From Candidatus Hydrogenedentota bacterium (GTDB taxonomy: Bacteria; Hydrogenedentota; Hydrogenedentia; Hydrogenedentales; JAEUWI01), in contig JACPGE010000070.1 in assembly GCA_016182605.1 (NCBI GenBank), forward strand, positions 36,746 to 100,745: a stretch of DNA of 64,000 bases, in the 5' to 3' direction. Below are positions 35,586-45,078 of the stretch, piece after piece. A program made the position numbers and the translations under genes. Under the pieces are notes generated by a model that ran no database searches, was not told the DNA's origin, and was given only the letters and a program-made list of their open reading frames with translations. Every line of letters starts with the position of its first letter. The first letter of the stretch is position 1.

Positions 35586-36503
35586 TCAGGAGAACGATTC
35601 GCTCTGCACCACACCCATCAGCTCGCTCACGGGCCATTCACCCGGGTACCGGACAAACGTGACGTGCCCGTCCATCCAGAGCACATTGCTGCCGCCGGGG
35701 ACGTGGTTGAATTCCTGGCCGACGTCCGCGCTCACCCAGTCGCACAGAATTGGAATCGTGGATTGGGCCTGCGCACTGCCAGCAGGATTGTTGATGTCCG
35801 TGATGAAGAAGCGCTCGATCCCTTCCCGGACGCGGTATATCGGATAATTGTCGCCCACGTTCGGCAGATCGGCCTCATGGTCTTCGTCCACCGTGTCGGC
35901 ATGATTCTTGGCCTCATCCACCACGGCAAACAGGAACAGGAAGTCCAGCGCGACGGCGGATACGCCCGCAGCGTTGGGTGGATCTACGGGCCCCGTATAC
36001 CCGACAACTTGCGGATCGTTCAGCGCCCACGACAGATAGAGGTAGCTGGTCGTGCCATCATCCGGTTCGCAGGGGTAGAAGGCCGTGGGATCCGTGAGAT
36101 CCGACGTGTTCATCTGGTTGCCATCGAACCACTGTGCCAGGCTGTTCTCTTCCACTTCATTGAACACTTCGCCCGGGTCGTTGCCGGTCGTGGCAGAAGG
36201 GCACAGTGCGATGGCCGGATCCGTCAAGTATTCGGGGTATACGTTGCTGTAGTTCAGCACGTATTCGCCGCCTTCGGTGCCGTCGCACTCATACCACTTG
36301 CTGAAGGGGAACTTCTCGCCTTTGGACTCGTTCGAATACATCTTGAACACCAGACCATGCTGCTTCAGGTTGTTCTGGCAGGATGCACGGCGCGCCGCTT
36401 CACGCGCCCGGGCCAGGGCAGGCAGCAGGATCGCCGCCAGGATGCCGATGATGGCAATGACCACCAGCAGCTCGATCAGGGTAAATCCGCGTTTCCTGTT
36501 CAT
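35586..36503 (-). CDS. Type IV pilin-like (pseudopilin) protein with C-terminal DG-type motif, copy 1
   Basis: 305 residues. The prepilin site is R-G-F-T-L-I-E with the hydrophobic helix [37 protein letters not shown] follows, as in the large PVC-type family of prepilin-like secreted proteins. Near the end [16 protein letters not shown] is the family's DG motif. PilD-type peptidase should cut after Gly. GGAGG lies 10 bases before the ATG. Such proteins are numerous in PVC genomes; role unknown. pilT is in the same window but not linked. Confidence 0.92.
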   Translation of the reverse strand: MNRKRGFTLIELLVVIAIIGILAAILLPALARAREAARRASCQNNLKQHGLVFKMYSNESKGEKFPFSKWYECDGTEGGEYVLNYSNVYPEYLTDPAIALCPSATTGNDPGEVFNEVEENSLAQWFDGNQMNTSDLTDPTAFYPCEPDDGTTSYLYLSWALNDPQVVGYTGPVDPPNAAGVSAVALDFLFLFAVVDEAKNHADTVDEDHEADLPNVGDNYPIYRVREGIERFFITDINNPAGSAQAQSTIPILCDWVSADVGQEFNHVPGGSNVLWMDGHVTFVRYPGEWPVSELMGVVQSESFS

Positions 36504-36593
36504 AATAACTTTTCCTCCATAGATAACTTTAGAATGACGGAATACACACAAGCACCATTGAAGCACTAATTGCCCCATTCAGTACTTAGATTG

Positions 36594-36622
36594 AGGGTAT
36601 CAAGAGTTGGCCGGGATGTCAA
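36594..36622 (-). promoter_or_regulatory. Sigma70-type promoter of the first pilin-like gene
   Basis: On the minus strand TTGACA, 17-base spacer, TACCCT; about 90 bases before the ATG. Confidence 0.5.
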
Positions 36623-36714
36623 TTGTGAAAAATGCCCGCAATCGGGATTGTCAATGCCAGTTCGGCACAAAGATGCCGCTCCGCATTTCACGCAAACCCG
36701 GCCTGCCCGGATCG

Positions 36715-37527
36715 CTAAATCCCTTCGCCGTGCATGCCCGTATTGAAGCGAATCCGGTGGTCCATGTCCAGTGCGGGCTGATCCGTGTCGGGCTTGCAGA
36801 CGGGCCGGGCCGGAACCCCCACGACAGTGGTATGCGGCGGTACGTCGTCGAGCACGACCGCGCACGAACCGACCTTGGCGCCCTCGCCGACCTCCACATT
36901 TCCCAGGATCTTGGCGCCTGCGGCAATCAAAACCCCTTTGCGTACCTTGGGGTGGCGGTCGCCATGCACCTTGCCCGTGCCGCCCAGGGTAACTTCGTGC
37001 AGCATGGAGACGTTGTCTTCCACGACGGCGGTTTCCCCAATGACCACGCTGGTCGCGTGGTCGATGAGGATGCCCTTGCCGATGCGCGCGGCGGGATGGA
37101 TGTCGACGGCGAAAACCTCCGAAATCCGGCTTTGCATAAACAAGGCCAGATCCTTGCGGTTGTGCCTCCAGAAGAAATGGGCCACACGGTAAGCCTGCAG
37201 GGCCTGATATCCCTTGAAATACATCAGCGGCGTGGAATAGGCGTCGCAGGCCGCATCGCGGTCGCGCACCGCTTCCAGATCCACACGTGCCGCCACGCCG
37301 ATTTCGGGATCACTGGTAAACGCCTCGTCGATCAGGTCGCGCAGGGTCACTGCGGTAAGGGCATGGCTCTCCAGCTTGCCGGCAAGCTGAAAGCTCAGGG
37401 CATCCTCCAGGGATTGGTGGTTCAAAATCGTCGCATGCAAAAAACTAGCGAGCATCGGCTCATGTTGCGCCGCCGCAGTGGCTTCCTTCCGGATCTCGGT
37501 CCATATGCGGTCTTGCGTGGCATTCAT
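36715..37527 (-). CDS. cysE: Serine O-acetyltransferase
   Basis: 270 residues. The N-terminal helical domain EPMLASFLHATILNHQSLED and YSTPLMYFKGYQALQAYRVA match CysE. The left-handed beta-helix follows (VDIHPAARIGKGILIDHATS, VTLGGTGKVHGDRHPKV), with the catalytic His. It makes O-acetylserine for cysteine synthesis. I start at 37527, where family similarity begins. An in-frame ATG at 37629 has a better ribosome site (GGAG) and would add a basic 34-residue leader; either is possible. Confidence 0.93.
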   Translation of the reverse strand: MNATQDRIWTEIRKEATAAAQHEPMLASFLHATILNHQSLEDALSFQLAGKLESHALTAVTLRDLIDEAFTSDPEIGVAARVDLEAVRDRDAACDAYSTPLMYFKGYQALQAYRVAHFFWRHNRKDLALFMQSRISEVFAVDIHPAARIGKGILIDHATSVVIGETAVVEDNVSMLHEVTLGGTGKVHGDRHPKVRKGVLIAAGAKILGNVEVGEGAKVGSCAVVLDDVPPHTTVVGVPARPVCKPDTDQPALDMDHRIRFNTGMHGEGI

Positions 37528-37725
37528 GGCGGTGATTCCCTGATGTCGTCCGAGGCGCCGCTGGCGGGTGCCTTTGCGGCCTGGCTCTCCCACAACCGAT
37601 AGTACCGGGGCTACGCGTTTGTTTTCCATGTTCACCTGTCTCCCAATCTTGGCCCACACGATATGGGTCGCAGCGACCGCACCGTTCCTGACGGACTACC
37701 GGGGAAGCTTCCCGGAGTCCGGCGC

Positions 37726-38250
37726 TTAGCCCGCCAGCTCCCGGCCCGGACTGGCCAACGTCAGATCCAGATAGGACACGGGCTCCATATCGTCCTGCTG
37801 AAGCCCGAAGGCCTCGATCAGCGTGCCGAGCCGGTCATAACCCTCGGAATCATCCTGCCCATCCGCCATAACCGCCTCGAACTCGATGTAGCGGCCCAGC
37901 CCCTTCACCTCATCCAAATGAATGCGCACATTGTGCCACAGCCAGAGCGTCCGCACCTTGTCCACGACCGCCAGAATGCCCAGCGCGTCTTCCAGCATTC
38001 CCTTGATCGAAGGCGCCACCGCCTCCAGTACATAGTCGCACCCTTTCGGGCCCGCCGTATCCGGACGGCGGTAAAAAACCAACTCGGTGCGGCCGGGCTT
38101 GGCCTCCCGCAGCTTGAAACGGCCCCCGGGCACCCTGAAATAGGTGTCCACCTGGTGAATTTCGCCCTGGGGCGCCGCCGCCAGGCGCTCGCAAACCTGT
38201 GGTGCGCCGTCCCAATCCGCGAGCCGTGCCTTGAGTTCGATATTGCGCAT
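37726..38250 (-). CDS. CYTH-domain protein (class IV adenylate cyclase/triphosphatase-like)
   Basis: 174 residues. MRNIELKARL holds the entry strand of the CYTH tunnel (E-x-K; the first Glu of ExExK is Asn). VDTYFRVPGGRFKLRE and IEFEAVMAD supply the inner charged residues. Members bind triphosphates (ATP, thiamine triphosphate or polyphosphate). A polyphosphate kinase lies at 43-45 kb but not in the same operon. Its start is 2 bases past the Rpe-like stop. Confidence 0.85.
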   Translation of the reverse strand: MRNIELKARLADWDGAPQVCERLAAAPQGEIHQVDTYFRVPGGRFKLREAKPGRTELVFYRRPDTAGPKGCDYVLEAVAPSIKGMLEDALGILAVVDKVRTLWLWHNVRIHLDEVKGLGRYIEFEAVMADGQDDSEGYDRLGTLIEAFGLQQDDMEPVSYLDLTLASPGRELAG

Positions 38251-38252
38251 GC

Positions 38253-38933
38253 TCAGATGGTCTTCGACTCCGCGAGCAACGCATTGATAAACGCCGCCAC
38301 GGACTCCCGGTTCAATTCATTGAACGGCAGGCTGTGCGCGTCGAGCACCAGGCTGCGCGCGCCGAAATGATGCAACTGCGCCGCATTCCTGGCGTTCATA
38401 ATGCCCTCCACCTCGATCACCGTGCTGTACTCGCTGTAATGAATGAGTTCATTCAGGATCTTGACCCGCTCGGGGCCGCTCACCACCATGTTTCCCGTGC
38501 TCCGGTCCAGATCGCGGGTGCACACCAGCACGCGGTCCACCTCCGGCAGCAGGTATTCGAGCTTGGTCAGTGGCGTGGTCGGCGCCAGCGCGATTCCCGG
38601 GGAAGCGCCCGCGTTCCGGATCTGGTTGAGCACGCGGTGGGCATGCACCGCCGACTCCACGTGCACCGTAATGCCCGCCGCGCCCGCCTGGGCCAGGCGC
38701 TCGACATGCCGCTCCGGCGCTTGCGCGAGCAGATGCACGTGACACGGCAGCGGCGACACCGCGGCCAGTTCGCGCAGCAGGTTTTCCCCGCAGCCGAACC
38801 ACGGCACGAAGACGCCGTCTGCAATGTCCACATGCCAGTGTGAAATTCCGGCGGACGCGATGGCCGCAAGCTCTGGCGCAAGCCGCAGCACGGGCACGTC
38901 CTGCAGGGCATAAGCGCATTGAATCATGGGCAC
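38253..38933 (-). CDS. Ribulose-phosphate 3-epimerase-like TIM barrel, divergent
   Basis: 226 residues. HWHVDIADGVFVPWFG, CHVHLLAQAPERHV and GIALAPTTPLTKLEYLL align with Rpe, giving the metal His, Asp and second His. The phosphate loop PGFGGQ is absent (CTRDLDRSTG instead), and the catalytic Asp of E-V-D-G-G-I is Glu in IEVEGIMN. It may be an epimerase for another substrate or an inactive relative. The GTG at 38933 has GGAG 9 bases upstream. It is flanked by a small membrane protein and the CYTH gene, both on the same strand. Confidence 0.75.
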   Translation of the reverse strand: MPMIQCAYALQDVPVLRLAPELAAIASAGISHWHVDIADGVFVPWFGCGENLLRELAAVSPLPCHVHLLAQAPERHVERLAQAGAAGITVHVESAVHAHRVLNQIRNAGASPGIALAPTTPLTKLEYLLPEVDRVLVCTRDLDRSTGNMVVSGPERVKILNELIHYSEYSTVIEVEGIMNARNAAQLHHFGARSLVLDAHSLPFNELNRESVAAFINALLAESKTI

Positions 38934-38936
38934 GGG

Positions 38937-39329
38937 TTAGGACTCCTCAGGAAGGCGCCGGCGCACCTCCACGGTGCACCGTTCGAATCCGGCAATGAGC
39001 ACAATGGCCGCGGCAAGCGTGGTCAGTGGCTCGTCGATCTCCGGCCACACGATAACGGCCTGGCAAAATGCCATAACGGCCAGCCAGATCGGGTGCTGAC
39101 AGACAATGCCAAAATACACCCCAAAACCGTAGATCATCATGACCGAGCCCAGACAGATCACCCATCCATTCGTCTGCTGCGGCCAGAACACGGCGAGCAA
39201 TCCATAGACCATCAGTCCGAGGCCCAGAATACGGCGCCGGCCGCTGGTGGGCCGGGTCATCAAGTAATAGAGGGGGTATCCCACATAGACGAGCGCCAGG
39301 AACACGTAGACGAAGAGGTGCAATTCCAT
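38937..39329 (-). CDS. Small membrane protein, four predicted spans
   Basis: 130 residues with four hydrophobic segments (LHLFVYVFLALVYVGYPLYYL, then ILGLGLMVYGLLAVFW, VICLGSVMMIYGFGVYFG, LTTLAAAIVLIAGF). No family recognised. The start at MELHLF (39329) avoids the terminator of the upstream pilin gene, which a longer frame to 39455 would enter. It lies 3 bases before the Rpe-like gene. Confidence 0.65.
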   Translation of the reverse strand: MELHLFVYVFLALVYVGYPLYYLMTRPTSGRRRILGLGLMVYGLLAVFWPQQTNGWVICLGSVMMIYGFGVYFGIVCQHPIWLAVMAFCQAVIVWPEIDEPLTTLAAAIVLIAGFERCTVEVRRRLPEES

Positions 39330-39453
39330 GCCTGAAGATTCCGCTGGTGGTATCTGGAGAGCGATCCGGAAGGCCAGCCCCATACCGCTGGCTGGACCCA
39401 GTACGATACACCATGGCCACTGCAATCGCAACTGGAGCGCGCCGGAAACATAC

Positions 39454-39488
39454 AAAACGGGCCGTCTTCCGGAAGGAAAGACGGCCCG
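39454..39488 (-). terminator. Terminator after the second pilin-like gene
   Basis: CGGGCCGTCTTTCC and GGAAGACGGCCCG pair with a 4-base loop; TTTTGT follows on the minus strand. Confidence 0.75.
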
Positions 39489-39508
39489 CGCTGCAAATCC
39501 GTAAGCCT

Positions 39509-40426
39509 TCAGTCGTCGTCAGTCTCATCGGCAATCTCGCCCAGGAACACCGCGAATCCCGTGGAGAAGGGGGTTACGCTGGAATAGCGCAAGAACGATA
39601 CGTGTCCATCCATGTAGAGCACATTGCCGCCGCCGGGAATGTGGTTCATGAAATCCGCGTTCTGCGAGTTGACATCGTCCATATACAGGAAGATGGTGCT
39701 TTGCGCCTCTGTTGAACCCGCGGGATTGTTGATGTCCGTGATCAGGAAGCGCTCAATACCTTCGCGGAAACGGTAGATGGTGCCTGCGCCATTGTCCATC
39801 TCTACATCCCGATCCCATATGGAGTCATCGCCTTCATCGATCCAGGCAGGTTCCGCCAACTGATTCTGGTAGATGATCAATGCCGTGACAAAATTGAGGT
39901 TCATCTGAGTGATGAATGCGCCCGGGGTCGTGTCAAAGTTATTGGGATCCACGCCATCCGCGAACAAAATATCGTCGTTCAACATGAATGCGAAGTAATT
40001 GTACGATTTCGCGTTGAACCGGCACGTGTTCACGGGGCCATCCGGGTCGCCGTTTACATTCCATTGGCCGTCAGCGAGCACATCGCCTCCGTCGACATCC
40101 GACGGACAGATCAGCACCCCGATATCCGATAGGTATTCCGGATAAATGGCCGCCCCGTCGATCATGACGTCGATGACATCGTTGGGGTCGCACATCCCGT
40201 CGTTGTTGCCGTCTTGGAACCGTTGCGTCGGGGGATACTTTTCCCCTTTGGACTCATTCGCATACATCTTAAAGACCAACCCCACCTGCTTCATGTTGTT
40301 CTGGCAGGAGGCACGGCGCGCGGCTTCCCGTGCACGGGCCAGGGCCGGCAGGAGAATGGCCGCGAGAATGCCGATGATGGCAATTACGACCAGGAGTTCA
40401 ATCAGGGTAAATCCTTTGCGTTTCAT
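39509..40426 (-). CDS. Type IV pilin-like (pseudopilin) protein with C-terminal DG-type motif, copy 2
   Basis: 305 residues, the same length as copy 1. [14 protein letters not shown] is a classic prepilin start and the first 55 residues are nearly identical to copy 1. The middle differs and is rich in Asp, with calcium-loop-like [10 protein letters not shown]. The end has [16 protein letters not shown]. The two genes probably come from a family expanded by duplication, with divergence limited to the exposed part. Own terminator directly after the stop. Confidence 0.92.
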   Translation of the reverse strand: MKRKGFTLIELLVVIAIIGILAAILLPALARAREAARRASCQNNMKQVGLVFKMYANESKGEKYPPTQRFQDGNNDGMCDPNDVIDVMIDGAAIYPEYLSDIGVLICPSDVDGGDVLADGQWNVNGDPDGPVNTCRFNAKSYNYFAFMLNDDILFADGVDPNNFDTTPGAFITQMNLNFVTALIIYQNQLAEPAWIDEGDDSIWDRDVEMDNGAGTIYRFREGIERFLITDINNPAGSTEAQSTIFLYMDDVNSQNADFMNHIPGGGNVLYMDGHVSFLRYSSVTPFSTGFAVFLGEIADETDDD

Positions 40427-40708
40427 GATGACTTCCCTTCTGATAATTTAAATCTATCTATGGAAATACACAACAGAGTACTGCCTGGCGAGTTGATTTC
40501 AACATAGGTTGCCCGGTTCCGCACCACCCTCCTTTCTGCCCGGGTGCCGGTTGCACCTCGCCGAACTCGAGAGTTCACAGTTTAGCCGAAGTTGCGCCCG
40601 TGCGCTACCCCCTTTTTCACGGGCTGCGCTGGGGTGCACCGTGGGGGGCTGGTGCGCTATCGTGGCGCTCTGGAATGGCTCGCCCCATCAAAAAACAAGG
40701 AAAACAAG

Positions 40709-42142
40709 GTGTCCACCATCCTAACCGGACTTCATTGGCAGGGAATTCAGGCAAAATTGGGTGCTCCCGTACCCATTTACAGCCTGATCGTCTTGCGCGT
40801 TTGCCTGGGCCTGCTGGCCGCCTGGGAGTGCCTGTTGCTCATGGCCTCCGGCAGCCTGACCGCCATGTTTGTCGAGCCCCAGGTCCTCTTTCCCTACTAT
40901 GGCCTGACGTGGGTGCGCCCGCTGCCGGGCAGCGGAATCTACCTGCATTTCCTGGTCACGCTGATTGCGGCGGCCGCCATGGCCAGTGGCCTCTTCTACC
41001 GCTTCAGCACGGCCGTGTTTTGCGTGGGATGGACCTGGTTCTGGCTCCTGGATCAGTCCTACTACCAGAATCACGCCTATCTCATCAGTCTGCTCGCGGG
41101 CATGCTCGTGTTCATGCCGGGCAATGGCGCGCTGGCCCTCGACAATCTGATTGCGCCCCGTACCCGCAGGCGCAGCGCCCCGGCCTGGACCCTGTACCTC
41201 TTGCGCGCCCAATTGGGCATCGTCTACCTCTATGCCGCCTTTGCCAAGTTTTCCCCGGATTGGCTCCAGGGCGAACCGATGCGGGGGCTTGTGCAAAACA
41301 GCCTGGCCGGATTCCCCGCTCTGGGCCAGCCCATCGTGGTGGAGGGCCTCACCTATGCCCTGAGTTATGGCGGGCTGGTCTTCGACCTGCTGGTGGTTCC
41401 GGGTCTGCTGTGGCGCCCCACGCGCCCCTACGCCTTTGCCGCCGCCGTGGGATTCCACCTGGCCAATTCCCAGTTGTTCCACATCGACATTTTCCCGTGG
41501 CTGGCCATGAGCGCCACGACCCTCTACTTTGCTCCGGACTGGCCCCTGCGTGTCGCAGGGAAACTGGGCTGGGTCCGCGCACAAACAGGCGCCAAACATG
41601 AACCCGGCGCGCCCCACACCCCGCTGAGCCGAAGAGCCTGTGTGATCCTGGCCATCTATCTGGCCGTGCAATGCCTCCTGCCCTTCCGGCATCTGCTCTA
41701 TCCGGGCGATCACAACTGGACCGAGGAGGGCCAGCAGCTTTCCTGGTTTCTGATGGCGCGCTCCAAGTCGGGACAATCCATTTTTCTTGTGCATGACCCG
41801 GCCAGCGGCAAGAAGTGGAAGGTCGATCCGCAGGAATACCTCCATCCCCGGCAGGCAGCCAGCGTCGCCAAGCATCCCGACATGATCTGGCAGTTCGCCC
41901 AATTCATTGTGAAGCGCATGGAGCAGCAGGGAATTCCCGGTGTCGAAGTGCGTGCCCATGTGCCGTGCATGCTCAACAACCGGAAACCGGCGTTGCTGGT
42001 GGACCCGGAGCGGAACTTGGCCGCGGAAAAGCGGCGGCTCTTCTCCCACTACGATTGGATCATGCCGCACCCGGGAGCACTGAAGGGCGGGCAAGACGCT
42101 GGCGCCGCAAAGCTGCCCGTCGGGGAGACAGATCTGGAGTAG
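40709..42142 (+). CDS. HTTM/vitamin K-dependent gamma-carboxylase-like membrane protein
   Basis: 477 residues. Membrane domain with SYYQNHAYLISLLAGMLVFM (the conserved N-H-Y-L helix), RAQLGIVYLYAAFAKFSPDW (the conserved Lys) and FHLANSQLFHIDIFPWLAM. All three are signatures of the VKGC/HTTM family. The C-terminal third is soluble and periplasmic-like. Bacterial members are mostly uncharacterised; carboxylation of Glu is proven only in animal enzymes. The GTG at 40709 follows AAGGA by 7 bases. The 280 bases upstream contain no other gene. Confidence 0.85.
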   Translation: MSTILTGLHWQGIQAKLGAPVPIYSLIVLRVCLGLLAAWECLLLMASGSLTAMFVEPQVLFPYYGLTWVRPLPGSGIYLHFLVTLIAAAAMASGLFYRFSTAVFCVGWTWFWLLDQSYYQNHAYLISLLAGMLVFMPGNGALALDNLIAPRTRRRSAPAWTLYLLRAQLGIVYLYAAFAKFSPDWLQGEPMRGLVQNSLAGFPALGQPIVVEGLTYALSYGGLVFDLLVVPGLLWRPTRPYAFAAAVGFHLANSQLFHIDIFPWLAMSATTLYFAPDWPLRVAGKLGWVRAQTGAKHEPGAPHTPLSRRACVILAIYLAVQCLLPFRHLLYPGDHNWTEEGQQLSWFLMARSKSGQSIFLVHDPASGKKWKVDPQEYLHPRQAASVAKHPDMIWQFAQFIVKRMEQQGIPGVEVRAHVPCMLNNRKPALLVDPERNLAAEKRRLFSHYDWIMPHPGALKGGQDAGAAKLPVGETDLE

Positions 42143-42188
42143 CGAGAGGGTCTATTTCCGGATAACGCCAGCACCATCGTCACGCTGA

Positions 42189-42252
42189 GCATATTTCACC
42201 ACGTTGCCAATCCGAATGTAATCTGGAGGCTTCAGAGTGGTGAAATATGCGG
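42189..42252. repeat. Dispersed palindromic repeat, copy 1
   Basis: GCATATTTCACCAC and GTGGTGAAATATGC enclose TTGCCAATCCGAATG and a purine-rich middle. The same element recurs at 58281-58350 with few differences. It lies between the HTTM and ThuA genes, which converge. Confidence 0.85.
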
Positions 42253-42253
42253 G

Positions 42254-43000
42254 CTATTCCATCGCTTCCAACGGCTCGGTATTGTCCCGCCGGATGCCCC
42301 CGGCAATGCGGGTGGGGGCCGCCCAACGGATGCCATTGGCGATTACCCGCAGTACGTGGGCGTCGTAATAAATCGGCAGCGTCTCGTGTCCTGGCCGGAA
42401 GTAGAAGACCTTGCCGCGGCCCCGGTGCCAGCAGCAACCACTGCGAAAGACCTCGCCCCCCTGGAACCAGCTTATAAAGACCTGTTGATCCGGCTGGGGG
42501 ATATCGAAATGCTCCCCATACATCTCGGTGCGTTCCAGTTCGAAATACTCCGGCAGACCGTCTGCAATCGGGTGCGCGGGATCCACGAGCCAGAGGCGCT
42601 CTTTCTCACCGATACCCTTGTACTCGCGCCATTTCAGCGAGCAGGATGTGCCCATGAGCCGCCTGAATATTTTCGAGTAGTGCGCGGAGTGCAGCGCCAC
42701 CAAGCCCATGCCCTGCTGCGTCACACGTTGATAGACCTTTTCCACGATCGCATCGTCCACCCGATCATGCGCGGTGTGCCCCCACCAGGTCATGACATCG
42801 GTCTGTTCCAGCACCGCGTCCGTCAGGCCGTGCTCCGGATCGTCGAGCTGGGCGACCGCGATCGCCTCGATTCCGGGAACGGTGTCCAGATAGGACTTGA
42901 TCTGATGCCCCATTCCCTGGGGATAGACTTTCTGCACGACGGGATGCGTCTTCTCGTGCACACCTTCATTCCAGATCGTTACGCGCAGGGGCTGGGACAT
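42254..43000 (-). CDS. ThuA-like domain protein
   Basis: 248 residues. LRVTIWNEGVHEK at the start and VMTWWGHTAHDRVDD, GMGLVALHSAHYSKIFRRLM and YFRPGHETLPIYYD are typical of ThuA-like glutamine-amidotransferase-fold proteins linked to trehalose or other sugar use. The Cys nucleophile of class I amidotransferases is replaced by His in ALHSAHY, as usual in ThuA. AGGAA lies 8 bases before the ATG. Function in this organism unknown. Confidence 0.92.
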   Translation of the reverse strand: MSQPLRVTIWNEGVHEKTHPVVQKVYPQGMGHQIKSYLDTVPGIEAIAVAQLDDPEHGLTDAVLEQTDVMTWWGHTAHDRVDDAIVEKVYQRVTQQGMGLVALHSAHYSKIFRRLMGTSCSLKWREYKGIGEKERLWLVDPAHPIADGLPEYFELERTEMYGEHFDIPQPDQQVFISWFQGGEVFRSGCCWHRGRGKVFYFRPGHETLPIYYDAHVLRVIANGIRWAAPTRIAGGIRRDNTEPLEAME

Positions 43001-43041
43001 GATTGAATTTCCTTGATCGCTGTTGTGACAGAATTCGAGTC

Positions 43042-45078
43042 TTAAAACACCTCGTAGCCGCCATACTCCGGCTCGGTGGTTCCGCTGGAGGCCTCATAGA
43101 GGTCTTGCAGAAAACGGCGTGTTTCGATCTGGGATTGTTTCCCGCCCGTGTCGCCGCCGACATAGTGGTTGCTTTGCGTCTGATCCAGCACGCGCGCCTT
43201 CGCCGTGTCCGCCACCTGAAGCGCCATCATCGCGGCCACCTGCCGTTGCAGCGTCTTGTCGTAGACCGGGAAGGCCGATTCCACGCGCCAGTCCAGATTG
43301 CGCTCCATGAGATCGGCGCTGCTCATGTAGACAGCGCGATCGTCGCCATTGCCAAAAATATAAACGCGCTGGTGCTCCAGATAGCGGTCCAGGATAGAGA
43401 TGGCACGAATGTTCGGGTGCGGGCGCATCGCGTAGGTCGTGCGCACGATCAGGTCCATCTTCACCCCGGCGTCGGCAGCATCCCGCAGGGCCTTGATAAT
43501 GCTGGGATCGGTCAGGTGATTCACCTTGATGAAGATATACCCGGCATCGCCTTTCGCCTGCTCGCGCGCGATTAATGCAAGAAAAACCCCATGTGAATTA
43601 AAAGGCGACACCAGCAGGTGTTCGAACTGCGGCGTAGCCAGCACGCGCATCTTGGCCGACTTCTCCAGATACTCGAAGACGAGTTCCGTATCCTTTATCA
43701 GCCGCGCATCCGTCGTCAGCAGCAGGCTGTCCACGTAGAGCCTGCCCGTGGACTCGTTGAAATTGCCCGTGGAAAAGCCGGCGAAATTCTGGTTGCGCCG
43801 CTGGATCAACAGCAGCTTTGCGTGCACCTTCATGGGCGGCACGCCATAGACCACCGTCGCCCCGACCTCCGTGAGCTTGTTCGCGATGAAGATGTTGTTC
43901 TCCTCATCGAAGCGCGCCTGCAACTCGATGGAGACCACAATCCGCTTGCCATTGCGCGCCGCATTATAGAGCGCATTCACCACCTGCGAGGGACGCGCCG
44001 CGCGGTAGAGCGTCATCTTGATCGTTTCCACCTTCGGATCGATGGCGGCCTCCCGCAAGAGCCGGATCAGGTGATCGAAGCTCTGGTACGGATAGGTGAT
44101 CATCAGGTCGCCGCGCTTGATCGTCTCCAGCATCGGCTGCGACACCCGATCGAGCACCGGGTGCGGCACATTGTCGAAGCGGGGAAACTCCAGATCCTTC
44201 CGGCGCGACGGGAACTTCATCAGGTCGCGCATATTGTGGTAGCGCCCGCCCGGAATCATCGTGTCATCCTCGCGGATGTGCAGTTCTTTCTTCAGGATCT
44301 TCAGGAGGCCCGGCGGCATCTCCGCATCGTAAACCATTCGCGTGGGCCGGCCGCCGCGCCGCTGGCGCAAGACCTTCTCCATCTTCCGCACATAGCCCTC
44401 GGTGAAATCGTTGTCCATGTCCAGTTCCGCATCGCGCGAGATCTTGAAAGCATAGGCGTCGATACGTTCATACTCGAAAATATAAAAAATGTCGTCGAGC
44501 GAAAAGCGAATCACATCATCAATGTACATGATGTCGTGGTTGGGCAATTCCACAAAGCGCGGCGTCTCTGGAGGGATCTCCAGCAACCCATAGCGCTTGT
44601 TCTCCCCCCGCATCGCCACCCCCAGATACAACACGCTGTCCATCAGTTCCGGGAAGGGCAGCCGCTTGTGACAGATGATGGGGACAATGGAGGGCAGCAA
44701 TTCCTTGCGGAAAAATTCCCGGATCCACCGCGCTATCTCGGGATCGCCGTCGCGGATCTCGTGCTCCGTGGGGATATGGATGTCCTCCTCCGCCAATGCC
44801 GCCGTTATCCCCGCATAGGCCACGCGAAAGCGCTCGTCCAGTTCGATCGCCTTCTGCGCCAGTGCTTCCAGCACTTCGTGCAGGCCTTTCTTCCCCAGCT
44901 CGATCCGGCGGTGGATACTGGCCACCCGCACCTTGAACAGCTCATCCATGTTGGACGAGAAGATACCCAGGAAGCGGAGCCGTTCCATGAGCGGGTTGCG
45001 CGGATCTTCCGCTTCTTGGAGGACGCGCTCGTTAAAGGATATGGTCGAAATCTCGCGGATCTGATGAATATTCTTCAT
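43042..45078 (-). CDS. ppk1: Polyphosphate kinase 1
   Basis: 678 residues, full length. N-terminal ISFNERVLQEAEDPRNPLME; the phospho-accepting His in PPMKVHAKLLLI; FSTGNFNESTGRLYVDSLLL and the second His motif region with MRPHPNIRAIS. It extends polyphosphate from ATP at the inner membrane. The Gly/Ser-rich C-terminus ending YGGYEVF is short. A 708-base gap lies upstream. Confidence 0.96.
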   Translation of the reverse strand: MKNIHQIREISTISFNERVLQEAEDPRNPLMERLRFLGIFSSNMDELFKVRVASIHRRIELGKKGLHEVLEALAQKAIELDERFRVAYAGITAALAEEDIHIPTEHEIRDGDPEIARWIREFFRKELLPSIVPIICHKRLPFPELMDSVLYLGVAMRGENKRYGLLEIPPETPRFVELPNHDIMYIDDVIRFSLDDIFYIFEYERIDAYAFKISRDAELDMDNDFTEGYVRKMEKVLRQRRGGRPTRMVYDAEMPPGLLKILKKELHIREDDTMIPGGRYHNMRDLMKFPSRRKDLEFPRFDNVPHPVLDRVSQPMLETIKRGDLMITYPYQSFDHLIRLLREAAIDPKVETIKMTLYRAARPSQVVNALYNAARNGKRIVVSIELQARFDEENNIFIANKLTEVGATVVYGVPPMKVHAKLLLIQRRNQNFAGFSTGNFNESTGRLYVDSLLLTTDARLIKDTELVFEYLEKSAKMRVLATPQFEHLLVSPFNSHGVFLALIAREQAKGDAGYIFIKVNHLTDPSIIKALRDAADAGVKMDLIVRTTYAMRPHPNIRAISILDRYLEHQRVYIFGNGDDRAVYMSSADLMERNLDWRVESAFPVYDKTLQRQVAAMMALQVADTAKARVLDQTQSNHYVGGDTGGKQSQIETRRFLQDLYEASSGTTEPEYGGYEVF

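Noticed and set aside
40721..42094. 457-codon minus-strand ORF opposite the HTTM gene
   Set aside because: Antisense shadow; the plus strand has clear membrane segments and family motifs.
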